NCBI GenBank assembly: GCA_963556255.1
Contig: OY744615.1
Location: forward strand, 47,491,312 to 47,555,311
Source of the DNA: Allolobophora icterica
Lineage: Eukaryota > Annelida > Clitellata > Crassiclitellata > Lumbricidae
Length of the DNA stretch: 64,000 nt
Reading direction: 5' to 3'
Part shown: in pieces, positions 53,100-63,620 of the stretch
Layout of the letters: every line of letters starts with the position of its first letter
Position numbering within the stretch: the stretch's first letter is position 1
The notes under the pieces: model-generated
Seen by the model: the letters and a program-made list of their open reading frames with translations, nothing else
The model's database searches: none
What the model was told of the DNA's origin: nothing
Translations under genes and position numbers: made by a program

Positions 53100-54986
53100 T
53101 ATATATATTTTAGCAATTGATTTGTTATAGTAACCCTAGATCGTTTTCAAAGGTGTCTAACATTTACAATATAATTTATTTAGGCTATGAGGCGGGAAAA
53201 CCCTGCGATTTCTACAAGCGTTGAAGATGTTGCTCTGTTGATGTCGAGCTTACCTTTCGTCGCGAAATTATATTAGAAGGATTTGTAACAAAACAAAGTT
53301 AAACGAATTGAAAAAAATATTTATTCCGTTCAAGAGTTTTGCAGCAAGCTCTGCCGAACTGTTTCCGTTTTTCCACTTCCTGCATGCCAGCTGCCTCGTC
53401 CTTGTCCACCACCACCCATTCGAACTGGAACAGTACGATTCGTGAGCTCTCCTCTACAACATCCACCAAATAGCCATTTGTATCTTTTGAATTTTTTATG
53501 TATCCATTCATTTGTATCCCAGGTTAAAGCGCAGCTACGTTTGTTCCAACAGAAAATCTCGAATTATCTTCGAGACAGCATCGAGGACGCTGAAGGAAAT
53601 GGCCGAACACTTTGGAAATCCCTTAACACGTACTCACCTCGCGTCAAGACACCTCCCCGGTCATCTGTCCAGACACGCTCCTTGACTACTTCGAGAATAA
53701 AATAGACATGATTCGCGAATCAACGAAAGATGCGCCGATGCCAGATTTCTCAGCTCTACCACCTCCTGCCCATTCATTGTGCAAGTTCGACGGTGTCACA
53801 ACCGTCGAAGTTCAAAAACTCATAGACGATTTCTCGACAAAGCTATGGGAAATTGGACTCTGCACCTGTCTGGCTGCTTAAATCTCTCTCCACCGTCTTC
53901 GCTGTGATCCTCGCCTTCCTCGTCAATGCTTCCATAACTCAGGCGTCCTTACCCGCGAAACATGAACCTGCCTTCATTCTACCCCGTGTCAAGGAAGCTG
54001 GACTCGACCAGACAGACCCGGCCAGCTATCGTCATAGGCGTAGCCACATTGCCTCCTCTTGCTTTTTTAGATTTTAAAAATTTTCCGTGGGTTATTATAA
54101 TACCTTCGCACCCTACTAGGCCTACACCTGGATGTCTGCTGGAGTTGACTCCTCTTGAATTTAAGTCTGGCTATGTCCTTGGTGACATGTATAGACAATG
54201 GTTTGAAGTTGAACAAAGATTTACTTAAGAAAGAAGCGGAAATTAATTAATTTTGTGAATGACGATTTGTATATTGTTAGTTTAGTTCAATTAATAAAAG
54301 AACGGAATAGTTGTGGACATGACTGCTAATTAACCTCGACTTGCATGTTGCTTGGCTGAGAATTGTTGCATAAAACTGTTTGCCTTCTGATTATAAAGTT
54401 TGCGTAACCGTAGACTGTCGGTGGGAAAATGAGCCGACGAAGGAGATCACCCGCCCGCACATGCCGAGTCTAAGAAAATGAAGACGCTTAAACTTCGTAT
54501 CCGCGATTGTCTGTGATTAGATAGGACCAATATATTATGGCATCAAACACCGTTAACGTCGATCGAAGGGGTGGGTTGGAGCAATATTGATTTAGGTATT
54601 TTCTTGTCTACTTTTACTTATACGAAGACTGTGCTACTTAAAATGTTATGAATACATTTAAAACTTGCAATTTATGGGTTAAATTTGTGTAGTTTAGTAT
54701 GAAATTGTGTGGTATTCGATTGGTGTGGATAATTTTAAATAGATAACATGAGACTGGGTTGGATTGGATTGAATTGGATTAGATTAAAGAGACCGGTGAA
54801 CTTCGGTAAATGGTCAAACAATGTGATTCTGGCGAAAAACATCATCCTACTAGATAATTACAGTACTAGGTCATCCGGAAATGACCTTTTCCCTAGAACC
54901 ATGAATGTTGTTTTCTGGTACCTTCAACCACTGCTCTTTCTTTATTTCCGTCACACAGTTGAGTATGCGGTCTTCTGATGTGGGTT
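53100..54986 (+). repeat. Segmental duplication 2, copy 2
   Basis: See 14810-17097. Includes the promoter at 53124-53160, the broken CR1-like fragment 53430-54065 and the SINE-like tail 54407-54520. It ends where the MITE at 54991 is inserted. Confidence 0.85.
53430..54065 (+). pseudogene. CR1-like LINE fragment, frameshifted
   Basis: LWKSLNTYSPRVKTPPRSS and, in another frame, WLLKSLSTVFAVILAFLVNA then AFILPRVKEAGLDQTDPAS. The blocks match the linker and first RT motifs. Slightly better preserved than copy 1. Confidence 0.6.
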
Positions 54987-54990
54987 AGTT

Positions 54991-55532
54991 CAGTGTGATT
55001 CTCGTTAACGTTAACGATAACGAAAATGTTCGTTAACGAACAAAAAATGATTTCGTTAACGATAACTATAACTATAACTACAAAATATCATTAACTATAA
55101 CTATAACTATAACGAAAATAACACTAACGAAAATTCATTGCTATTTTCGTTAATACGAATAAAAAAGTGCAATATCAACTAACGTGAGAACGTGAAAATA
55201 CACCCGTTAACGAAAGCAAAATGATTCCTATGTTCGCCTTGGATGTCGGTGAATATGGAGCGCTGTGTATTCATGAAGCTGAATGCACCCATTCGTCAAA
55301 GCTCTAAGCAAATTATTGTGTAACACGTCTTCATAATTCAGTGTGATTTTCATTAACGATAACGGTAACGAAAATGTTTTCGTTAACGAAAGCAAAATGA
55401 TTTCGTTAACGATAACTATAACTGTAACTAAAAAATAATATTAACTATAACTGTAACTATAACTAAAATGAAAAACCATTAACTATAACTGTAACTGTAA
55501 CTAAAGTAAAATCTGTAAGGAGAATCACACTG
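54991..55532. mobile_element. hAT-type MITE, copy 2 (542 bp)
   Basis: Same TIRs as 46217-46753. Target duplication GGTTAGTT at 54983-54990 and 55533-55540. Very similar inside, so both are recent. Confidence 0.92.
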
Positions 55533-55540
55533 GGTTAGTT

Positions 55541-56070
55541 GCATTCAGAATAAGACTTAAACGAGCACTTGTACATACCTTCAAACACTACTCTCTCTTT
55601 ATAGAAGAATTGCTGATTTCTTCGGTCGTTGTTCAACGTTGTTGACGGTGTTCATCTCATGTTTCTTCTGTGTATCGTTGTGAACGCTTGTACGGTAACT
55701 ATATCGCATGTGCAGTTATATTAAATCATATTTTATAGAACCCGGGCTCGTGCATTCTTTAGTAAGCGTAGAATCATCCTTTAGACAACATGTCACATAA
55801 TATATTATATATCTTTTGTATATAAGTATAAGTATTTATCACATTGTAAATCCCGTCTCTCTCCCGCTCTGTGTGCGTGTGCGTGTCTACATACCTGTAT
55901 TTATTTGTATGTTTAACAGAAAGAGGCTGTCAGACACGGTCGTACAGACACAAAGACGCGTAGATGGAAAGGGACGGGATCAATGACAAACCGAGAGAAC
56001 GACAGGACTAGTCGTAGAAGAGGACAGGGACGAAGATAGAAGCAGAGGCAAAAATAGTAGGCAAGGACAA
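55541..56070. other. Spacer, nothing recognised
   Basis: No coding region, tail or hairpin family member recognised. Short GTGTGCGTGTGCGTGT tract near 55871. Confidence 0.4.
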
Positions 56071-56195
<125 letters not shown>

Positions 56196-56229
56196 GAGAC
56201 ATACAGCCAGTCCAGTTTCGGCTCAGGCA

Positions 56230-56295
56230 ATAGGCCTAGACACCTTTTCAGATATAATCTTCGGGTGATTGATTGACCAAAGGTGTCTACAGAGG
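56230..56295. promoter_or_regulatory. Inverted pair of PSE-like boxes
   Basis: CTAGACACCTTTTCAGATATA (plus) faces ACCAAAGGTGTCTACAG (minus) about 35 bp away. Neither has a downstream hairpin that I can see. Confidence 0.25.
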
Positions 56296-56379
56296 GATAC
56301 CATCAGCGCCTCATTGAGCATAAAGATTGATACGTCATCGTCTGTTTCTGCGCTACAAAAAAACGATCGGATACTTACA

Positions 56380-56857
56380 TCTATATAAATAAAGCAAAGA
56401 ATCTGTCTGTCACAGCGTCTTTGACCGGGATGCATTTCTACAGTTTTCGACCTTTTCACTCGAAACCTTCACTACTGTGTCGGGGTGGGCATGACACACC
56501 CAGTGTAAGGCTTTTAGTCCCCAGTTTTCACCGCTACTATGGTGTCCCGGGCCAAAACCTAGCCGCGCCATGCATTTGTAGCTGGTAAAAAAAACTTACA
56601 CTCAACCTATTTTCACTCGCCAGATGGCACCGCCGGGTTAAGCAGCTACAGTACGGATTCGCTAGAGGGATTGAAACTTTCACTGAACTAAACGCGGGCA
56701 ACGCCGGGTTAACCAGTGTTTTGTTGCTTATTCGCTAGAGGGATTGAAACACCCAAAACGCCGTGTTAAGCAGTTTCGCGTCCCCCGTTTTCACCGATAC
56801 CATGGTGTCCCGGCCCAAAACCTCCGAAACCCGGGCAACGCCGGGTTCACCAGCTAG
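56380..56857 (+). mobile_element. Non-autonomous Helitron
   Basis: The 5' end is TCTATATAAATAAAGCAAAG and the 3' end is CAGCTAG followed by T; the base before is A, so it sits in an A/T target without duplication. A GC hairpin, CCCGG/CCGGG around GCAACG, lies about 10 nt before the CTAG end. These are Helitron signatures. Two further 3'-end-like blocks (GGGCAACGCCGGGTTAACCA and CGCCGGGTTAAGCAG) occur inside. Confidence 0.8.
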
Positions 56858-56859
56858 TA

Positions 56860-57335
56860 TTTAATAAATAGCTGAGTAAGGGATATTTGAGGAAATGCCC
56901 CTTAGAGCGAACGATGTCCCAGAGGATGTAGCTCAGCGAAAGGCCTCGTTTTCGAGACCTGGCAACTCCAAACGTTTTAAGTAACGCCTTTCGTCAATCT
57001 GAGAAAAACTTTCTTGCGCAGCTGGGTTATAAATATCTGATGCGTAGTTTATTATTGTGTATCATATATCTCATTATTAATAATTATAATTATTTGTATA
57101 ATGAAAGCTACTGGACGTGGGTGTCAAATGCTGTGGTCACCATTCAGTGGTAGTTGATGGTATTCCATTCCAGCTGTGAAACCTTTAAATTGTTGTGACT
57201 CAGAAGGATACTGCATATTCCTAAGTGTACCACGTCAGGCAACTGGCAATCAGGAAGAGAACGGCAACTCTACCAGTCTCTGCCACAGTCTTGGAAACGC
57301 ACACTGAGCCTTTCCGCTGTAGCCAATAATTATGT
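56860..57335. other. Spacer, nothing recognised
   Basis: Mixed sequence. No coding region longer than chance, no recognisable repeat end. Confidence 0.4.
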
Positions 57336-57339
57336 TAAA

Positions 57340-57400
57340 AGAGAGCGCTCTCTTTACACACCTTTAAAACGATGTCATTTAACGTTATATAAGGAAAGAG
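57340..57400 (+). promoter_or_regulatory. PSE-like plus TATA module with GAGCGCTC
   Basis: GAGAGCGCTCTC (57343-57354), TTACACACCTTTAAAA (57354-57369), GTTATATAAGG (57384-57394). Confidence 0.4.
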
Positions 57401-57619
57401 ACACTGTAGACGATAAATCACCTTGTCAACATGAAATAATAATCGTTTAACTATTTCAAAATAGTTTCTCATTAGTTTCTCATTAGTTTCTCAGTAATAG
57501 TTTTTCAGTGATCTCATAGTTTTTCTTACAACTACAATAATAATTATATGTATTGTGCATTTGCGGCCGAAATCGTCGTTTTTACTTTTAAGATTTCTTG
57601 TATGGGAGAATTAGAGTTG

Positions 57620-57735
57620 TTTTGATATCTTTTAATCGTGTCTTTCGGTCGCTATAAGTTCATCGTTTTCTGCGTTTTGTGTTTTTTAATTGTCGTCAAC
57701 GGCCTTTGATGTCATAAGACGACGTTAAACTTTGA
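57620..57735 (+). ncRNA. Compact class A unit
   Basis: TTGATATCTTTTAATCG (box relic), GCTATAAG (57651-57658), hairpin 57692-57723 with perfect stem GTCGTC/GACGAC and GTTAAACTTTG after it. TATA to stem is 40 nt. A T6 run precedes the hairpin, which argues against Pol III reading through. Confidence 0.4.
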
Positions 57736-57754
57736 ATAATATTAATAAGCTACA

Positions 57755-57880
57755 TTAAGACACCTTTAAACGCATAATTAATCGATGCAATATAGGCATG
57801 AGGGCCATGCTTTGATGGCAGGTGCCTGTTTAGAGCGCTCTTTCTAGACACCTTTAAAACAGGGTCAGCTGATATATATT
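57755..57880 (+). promoter_or_regulatory. Two tandem promoter modules
   Basis: TAAGACACCTTTAAACGC (57755-57772) with GCAATATAGG (57787-57796); 89 bp on, TTTAGAGCGCTC (57828-57839), CTAGACACCTTTAAAAC (57844-57860) and GATATATAT (57871-57879). Confidence 0.4.
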
Positions 57881-58169
57881 TACGCACGAAAAACGCTGCC
57901 CGATTGGTTAACATAAACTTCATATATTGGTATAAGATGTTGTTAAACAATGGATCCCTACAACTACTGACGATTGGCTAATGAATTTGAGTTGAGATCT
58001 TTATATAAACTGATGCCATGCGCTAGACTTTAAAGTATACGCGATTTAGAAATATTAAGTTTGCGATTTTCTGAGCTGATCCCATGTGTTGAGGAAGACG
58101 ATGACCACAGAAGAGACCAGGACAAAAGGATTTATAAATTACCAAATGCAATACAATTTACAGTAGTCG

Positions 58170-58260
58170 ATCGGTTGGTTTAAGACACTTTGAAACTGCA
58201 TTAACCAATGCTGCAAATGGGACACGCCTAGCCGATTGGTAAGAGTTTCAAGGGTCTTTG
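58170..58260 (+). promoter_or_regulatory. Degraded promoter module
   Basis: TTAAGACACTTTGAAACTG with CAATGCTGCAAATGG, then CCGATTGGTAAGAG. Closest to 20263-20320. Confidence 0.3.
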
Positions 58261-58625
58261 AGAGGAAAGAAAGATGAGAGATGGGCCGGTAATTTTGACC
58301 AGGATTTTGGTCAAGGTTTTGCTTTTCCAAGGTTGGGAAAACAATAGCTCGTTTTTGGGAAGCAGGTAGATAACCCTCAGAAAGCGATCTGTTAAATATG
58401 TAAATTAGAAATGGAGCTAAATCATCTAAAATGTTCACCAACATAAATGGGGGAAGAGGGTCCAGTTCGCATGATTTTTTGTTTGATGATCCAATTATAT
58501 GACGAAGTTCCGTGTGGGAGAATTGCGGAGGAGGGGCATTAAGAGTCTTCGCTCGAAGATCAGCAGTTTTCTGTGTCATCATCTGAAGAAAATCCTCAGC
58601 AGAAAAGGCAGCAGAAAACACTGAG
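58255..58625 (-). pseudogene. CR1-clade RT fragment
   Basis: On the minus strand: CELDPLPPFMLVNILDDLAP, YLPASQKRAIVFPTLEKQ, LDQNPGQNYRPIS and HLSFLSKTLETL. This is the linker and first RT blocks of a CR1-like LINE. The catalytic region is absent. Confidence 0.75.
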
Positions 58626-58639
58626 CGCGTGCACTGTCC

Positions 58640-58925
58640 CAGTAGGCCGAAGATCGAGGATCGATTTGATATAGCGCCAGTGATTAAGCTGGTCTCCCTG
58701 ACGTGGCTTTTGTGTGACGCTGAGAAATTTCGGAGATTTACATTACATCACATTACACTCGTACCTATCTTTGACGCCCTCTGTGACCGAACTGACTCCA
58801 CTCTCTTTTTGGCTGTCCTTAACAATCCTAGTCATTTTCTCCATAGCCTCCTCCCTCTGTCAAGACCAGCACCTATTCGCTCAGCCCAATAAGCTAAAAA
58901 TAATACTGACAATGCCGGGATCCAG
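58640..58925. repeat. LINE/SINE tail and LINE-like debris
   Basis: GATTTGATATAGCGCC, AAGCTGGTCTCCCTG and CTGAGAAATTT recur at 59160-59230. On the minus strand this reads as a retroposon end with TGTAA repeats. 58760-58890 looks like plus-strand LINE C-terminal debris. Confidence 0.4.
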
Positions 58926-58970
58926 AGTTTAACGACATCTTATGGCAACAAAGGCCGTTGACTTCGACAG
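58926..58970 (-). ncRNA. Class A hairpin
   Basis: On the minus strand TCGAAGTCAACGGCC, then TTTGTTGCCATAAGATGTCG and TTAAAC. Inner GGC/GCC pairs; outer stem has one mismatch. A decayed promoter box (AGGTGTCTAAAG on plus) lies at 59083. Confidence 0.35.
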
Positions 58971-59079
58971 CAACTATTTCCGCATATTACAGCTCTGCAT
59001 TTTCATTCTGAAATGCCATTATTAAGCCAACTTATTTATACTTCAATGAAGATGCTCAAAGAAGGTTTCTAAATAAATT

Positions 59080-59420
59080 AGGTGTCTAAAGAAAGCTCTC
59101 GGCTTGACCTCCCCGGACTCTGGCCTGGCACCGGAACGGACAAGGCGGACATGGCTATTCCGGGCTTGATTTGATATAGCGCCGGTGAATAAGCTGGTCT
59201 CCCTTTGTATGACGCTGAGAAATTTTGGAGATTTACATTTACATTACATAAATAATCAGAAAACTATGTTTATGTTACAGTTATAAAAATCAGGCAGGGA
59301 ATTCATAATATTAGTTGCAGGCTTGTGTGTTAGTTTCGTGGCTTGGGATTGCAACTACCAGAGTACGGGCAGTTTTATAATTTCATATTATAATTAATAA
59401 CTTTATTATTTTTTCCAAAG
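59080..59420. other. Decayed unit fragments and LINE tail
   Basis: Contains a plus-strand AGGTGTCTAAAG relic, the tail repeat noted above, and GGCTTGGGATTGCAACTACC, a class B relic on the minus strand (59340-59375). Confidence 0.35.
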
Positions 59421-59465
59421 ATTAACGACATCTTATGACTACAATGGTTGTTGACGTCTTTAAAG
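59421..59465 (-). ncRNA. Class A hairpin
   Basis: On the minus strand GACGTCAACAACC ... AGTCATAAGATGTCG. The inner pairs differ from GGC/GCC while the outer GACGTC/GATGTC stem is kept. Confidence 0.3.
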
Positions 59466-59945
59466 ATAATAATTGCATTTCAGTTCATTTTACAAGAATA
59501 ATTATTTCTTTCATCGACTTTCGTTTTTCTCTTATCGTTTGTTTCATATCAGGTAGGTTGTTTCAGGAGACTACATTTGGCAGAAGGTTGATGTGTCAAT
59601 ATGTTGATTAATATTAGATATATTTGCTATTAAATTTGCCATTTGACTCTCTCCCTTCCTTCTCTCTGTGGCCCACAGGCTCTTTTGTGACCATGTCTAT
59701 AATATGTTTAATCTTTTGTTTCCTTTAACTTTGAAAATGACCATTAATTTGTTGTTTTAAATTGTGTGATGCCTCGAAGGTTTTTTTTATATTTTTCGTG
59801 GCCATTTATGCTCCTTCTAGAATTTTGAAATTTATTTGCATCAATTTACATAGATGTCATAGACTCTTATCTAAGTGAATTAATACATTTTGGAACACAC
59901 TCAGGGATCGACAGAATGTATTAATAATTAATTGCGCTCGGTTGA
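59466..59945. other. AT-rich spacer, weakly similar to 6000-6200
   Basis: Shares phrases such as TTTTCGTGGCCATTTATGCT with 44150 and 6050. No gene seen. Confidence 0.35.
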
Positions 59946-59949
59946 GTTC

Positions 59950-59986
59950 TTATAGTAACGCTATAAACATTTTAAAAGGTGTTTAA
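59950..59986 (-). promoter_or_regulatory. PSE-like plus TATA module
   Basis: On the minus strand TTAAACACCTTTTAAAATG (59968-59986), TTTATAGCG (59959-59967) and CTATAAGAAC (59946-59955). Confidence 0.35.
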
Positions 59987-60057
59987 GAACTCTTGATATG
60001 ACTGTGATTACTCAGTGGCATATTTAATTACGTAATAATGGTATAACAGAATGCACA

Positions 60058-60538
60058 CAGGGGCGTAGCCAGACTTCAATTCAAGAGGAGGCAACTACTG
60101 CTTGTCAAAACTTGTATGCATTGGCGGCGATCTTGTTTCAGAGGTGAGGGGGAAATTTTTCTCTACACTTTCAAAATCTCCGCTATTCTTGAGATTTGTC
60201 CTGTCAAATTTAAATATCTTGAGATATCTTGAATATTTAAATATCTTAAATTTTTCAGCGTCTGAAGGGCGGTCGCAAAAAACTTCTGAGAATTTCTGAA
60301 TTTCGCTCTGAGAATTTCTAACATTTCGTCACGGAAAAGTTGATGACTTTTTTTAGTCATTAACACATTCGAAGACTTTCTTCTCGAAAGGCTAAAGACA
60401 CAAATCAAGAGGAGGCAAAATCCACGTCTGCTGGGGTGTACTTGAGGACGCAGGGCTATCACCCATGGAAAATTTTAAAATCCACAAAACCAAGAGGAGG
60501 CAAATGCCTCCTCTTGCCTCCACGTAGCTACGCCTATG
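60058..60538. mobile_element. hAT-type MITE (481 bp)
   Basis: Begins CAGGGGCGTAGCC, ends GTAGCTACGCCTATG (imperfect TIRs). The 8-bp target duplication is AATGCACA (60050-60057 and 60539-60546). Interior inverted repeats include AAGAGGAGGCAAATGCCTCC. No transposase. Confidence 0.85.
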
Positions 60539-60570
60539 AATGCACATTAAACTATATAAGTAATTATTAG

Positions 60571-60763
60571 GTTGATAGCGCATTGGATAACATCTGGCGT
60601 AGAGTGCGAGAGGTACAGAGATCGAGTCCCATAGGCGGACATGCTTTGTAGGCTGCAATTTGCGCCGTGTATTTCAGGCTGTCTGTTCTGTTAGTAGTTG
60701 AGGTTTATCGCATAACACGTACATGTACAGCACAGTGCGTTTGCAGGCGCTTAATTAAAGAAT
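60571..60763 (+). mobile_element. tRNA-derived SINE (family 2)
   Basis: A box TAGCGCATTGG (60575-60585), B box GATCGAGTCCC (60620-60630). The 3' end is GGCGCTTAATTAAAGAA, as at 40375-40400. Confidence 0.65.
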
Positions 60764-61180
60764 CTCTTTGTGCTCTCGGCTCTAGAAGCCCTAGCGATCG
60801 TCATGATACACAGTCTCCATTGCCGTCTTGCTACTTCCCCAGTAGCCCTTGAGTCGCGCTCCGGCCTGGGAGTCCCATCAGCGCTCCGGCCTGGGAGTCC
60901 CACCATCAGCGACCATCGGCGTGGTTTGGTGTGTCGCATGACGATTTTCTTGACATGTTAACAGGGGTGGTTTGCCATTGCCTTCCCCTGGTTTTGCCTG
61001 CCGTGCCCGTTCGTTCCCCTTCCTTTGGAAGGGTACAAACAGTCCGCACCGCGTGAGGGTGGGCACGGAGGACTTTGGTTCACCAGCCCAGGTCGGGTCC
61101 GAGTCTAAGCTCATGAGAGACGTCGGTCAGGTCGCCTCCCTGCTTTACTCTGTAGCAGAGTGACTGGTGAACCTTATTAA
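60764..61180 (-). mobile_element. Retroposon sharing Nimb 3' end, most complete copy
   Basis: On the minus strand: GGTTCACCAGTCACTCTGC, GGCAATGGCAAACCACCCC, AAGAAAATCGTCATGCG, GGACTCCCAGGC twice, ATGACGATCGCTAGGGCTTC and a terminus AGAGCACAAAGA. (ATT)-rich sequence flanks it on the 5' side. Confidence 0.6.
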
Positions 61181-61384
61181 AGAATAAATAATTATTATTA
61201 TTATCTAATTCCTCAGATTCGCATTTCTGTGTGATTTTGCGCGCGTTGAAAGTGTTCGTGATAAATAAATAAATAATAATATTATTATATTAACTATGTA
61301 TATTGAACATTATATATAAATATGATCTAAATAGAATAAAATAATTTAACATTAATGTACTTAGATAAGAGTTTCTGTAAATCG

Positions 61385-61590
61385 ATGAAATGGGAGGGGA
61401 TAGAGTATTGGTAACACTCATGGCCAGAAGAGCATTAGGTTCGCGGATCGATTCCCGTAACCCCCTCTAGGGCGACGCCTTGCATGGCCTGCCAAACCGT
61501 GTGTTTAATTAAGATCTTGATTGTACTTTCATGTTTCAATGTAATCTTACTGCGTCTGTCAGTTTAAAATAATAAAGAATATTATTATTT
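61385..61590 (+). mobile_element. tRNA-like SINE candidate (family 3)
   Basis: GCGGATCGATTCCCGTAAC (61443-61461) is a good B box; the A box is unclear. The 3' end has AATAATAAAGAATATTATT. Confidence 0.4.
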
Positions 61591-61604
61591 TATATAATAT
61601 TCCT

Positions 61605-62045
61605 AAACATGGCCAAGTCTCTAGATATATGCTGGAGGTCCTTCACTGGCTTCCTATGCGCTTACGCATAGAATATAGGATCGCTGCCTTAGTATGGCGA
61701 TGTTGTCAGGGCCCTGCCCCTGCTTACCTTCGAGAGCTATGCCGCACAGTTTCAGGTGTCCAAGGCCGACGTTCCCTCCGCTCAGCGGGAAAAGGGGTAT
61801 TTTTGGTTCCATTTGCTCGTTCCACGACTATGCAAAGTCGAGCTTTTTCAGTGGTGGGCCCGGTAGTCTGGAATAGATTTCCCTTAGAGCTCCGCATGTG
61901 CCCTGGGGTCACCCCTGGCATATTTCTTGCAAAACTTAAAACTGTCTTATATGAACGTGCTGGTGTCGGGAGCGCCTCTGAGTAGTTCCCTTGAAGAGCC
62001 GCTATATAAATCTTCGAATGAATGAATGAATGAATGAATGAATAA
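61605..62045 (+). pseudogene. CR1-like LINE 3' end with (AATG)n tail
   Basis: Frame 61629-61985: EVLHWLPMRLRIEYRIAALV, AYLRELCRTVSG and AFSVVGPVVWNRFPLELR, ending GVGSASE. UTR GCCGCTATATAAATCTTCG, then AATG repeats to 62043. A clean but 5'-truncated insertion. Its end matches the SINE at 20034. Confidence 0.8.
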
Positions 62046-62049
62046 AGAA

Positions 62050-62100
62050 GAGTACTTTCCACACCTTTGTTAGAGACTGCATTTACCGTATATGCAAAAG
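62050..62100 (+). promoter_or_regulatory. PSE-like plus TATA module
   Basis: TCCACACCTTTGTTAGAG (62059-62076) and CGTATATGC (62088-62096). Confidence 0.35.
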
Positions 62101-62204
62101 TAGAAACTCCGATTTTTTAATAACGTCACGTCGTAAGATATCGTTAGATATAATCAAGCTATGAGCTTTAAACAGGTGTCTAAAGAACTGCGTTTAAGTA
62201 AGTA

Positions 62205-62570
62205 TGGCCGATATATTATAGACTAAATATATTTAGCGAATCACGATTTGAGGCCAAATCGGCGCGAAATGTTACAGTTAAGGCAATTTTCAGCGTTGGC
62301 ATATTTCAGCCACTGGACTTTATAGAACGCATTTAAAAACCTCTGAAAAGCGCTGTGAATATGGCTTTCAAAGGCATCAAGCAGTCTCCCTTTCCTTCTC
62401 AATTTCTGTCAACTGAGGCGTCTATCCCCCCCAAGTCACTGGAGCAACTTCCTCAAGATTTACATGCTGTCAGTGTATTAATGACAACGGCAAGAATAGC
62501 CATAAGTTGTCGTTGGACTCACTAACTACTATCAAGTACTTTAGTAGTAACAAATGAGCCACGTAAGTGA
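62205..62570 (+). repeat. Repeated block, copy 2 of 3
   Basis: Close copy of 18820-19135 with an additional ~55 bp (TCTATCCCCCCCAAGTCACT region) in the middle. Confidence 0.65.
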
Positions 62571-62659
62571 GGTTTCCTTGGACAACTAGAGAAACAATTA
62601 TAGAAACCATGACCCAATTGATGAGCTGTATTATGCTATAGGAACAATGAGAACTGCTC

Positions 62660-62850
62660 AAATAATTTCTGTCGACATCAACGGCCTTTTTTGCCATCAA
62701 ACCAGGATTTATCTGTCCTTACTCAAGTTTCTACAAGGTCGACGCCAACGACCCAAGATGTCGTTAAAAAATGTTGTTAAACTTCTTTTGTTAACCACAA
62801 CCGATTCTCTAGCGCACACGTTTTATATAATTATTATTATAATTTTATTA
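62660..62850 (+). ncRNA. Class A relics and upstream block
   Basis: GTCGACATCAACGGCC ... TTGCCATC (62668-62698). ACAACCGATTCTCTAGCGC with TTTATATAATT (62797-62832) is an upstream block and TATA without the central box. Confidence 0.3.
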
Positions 62851-62854
62851 GTTT

Positions 62855-63310
62855 AATTATTGTTATTTTGCTCCGAGATACACTGTATCCATCAGGGACT
62901 TAAACATTAATTAAAAAGAGCGAAATAACATCTGGCTCGGCACCGATTCGTCGAAGTCCAGTGCGGAAAAAGTACCGTGGAATGCCATCGCATTGAACCG
63001 TTGGATTGTCAGAGTCTGCGCTGAAACAGATAGGAGGTCTCGCGTGTGTCCCCAGTCATCGTGCTTGAGACTCTGGCCCACGGTTGAGATGAAGGCCTGA
63101 CCCTCAGCATGGTTTCGAATGTGAGAGGGACGAATGATGGTCTGCGGCAAGTTGGATGTAGTTAGCGTTATTTCGAGCCACCGCCATTTCAGCCGCTACC
63201 TCTCCGAGAAGTAGATGTATGTGACCGTTGCGTCCCAGATAAGGCTTCGCCCCACACGCCAAGGGATATGGATCATACCGTCCGGTCTCTTGTCCTGCGG
63301 CAGTGTGATT
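62855..63310 (-). pseudogene. LINE C-terminal region (family of 4134-4430)
   Basis: The minus-strand frame 62911-63150 has AFISTVGQSLKHDDWGHTRD and LTIQRFNAMAFHGTF. Homology to 24890-25500 extends to about 63300. The UTR stem has decayed. Confidence 0.6.
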
Positions 63311-63434
63311 GAAATGTTCAATGTCTCTCGTTTCAGGTCAGCTAACATCGCCAAAAACCCATTACTACCTGCTGACAACACGATAGAATTAGGGCGGGTG
63401 GACAGTCCTTTCCATCGCCATCTCATCTTCCCAG

Positions 63435-63620
63435 CGACAACCCCCCATGCTTTGGACCGGCACTACCACTTAACGAGACACTGGAATAGTATCGTAGTCT
63501 CTGTTGATTACAGATTTTTCAAGTCCGTTGGCGTCGTCTGTTCTGCGGGTGAATTACCACTCCAGCGCGAGGCAAACTTATTTATAGCGATATGAAAATA
63601 CTAAAGAAGGTGTCTAAACA
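63435..63620 (-). ncRNA. Promoter module, class A and class B relics
   Basis: On the minus strand TTAGACACCTTCTTTAG (63601-63617), CTATAAATA (63579-63587), class A relic GACGCCAACGGAC (63520-63537) and GTAGTGCCGGTCCAAAGC (63447-63465). Confidence 0.3.

Noticed and set aside
57620..57735. Confident Pol III gene call
   Set aside because: A T6 run lies between TATA and hairpin and no T-run follows the hairpin, so Pol III transcription is not supported; polymerase type is left open.
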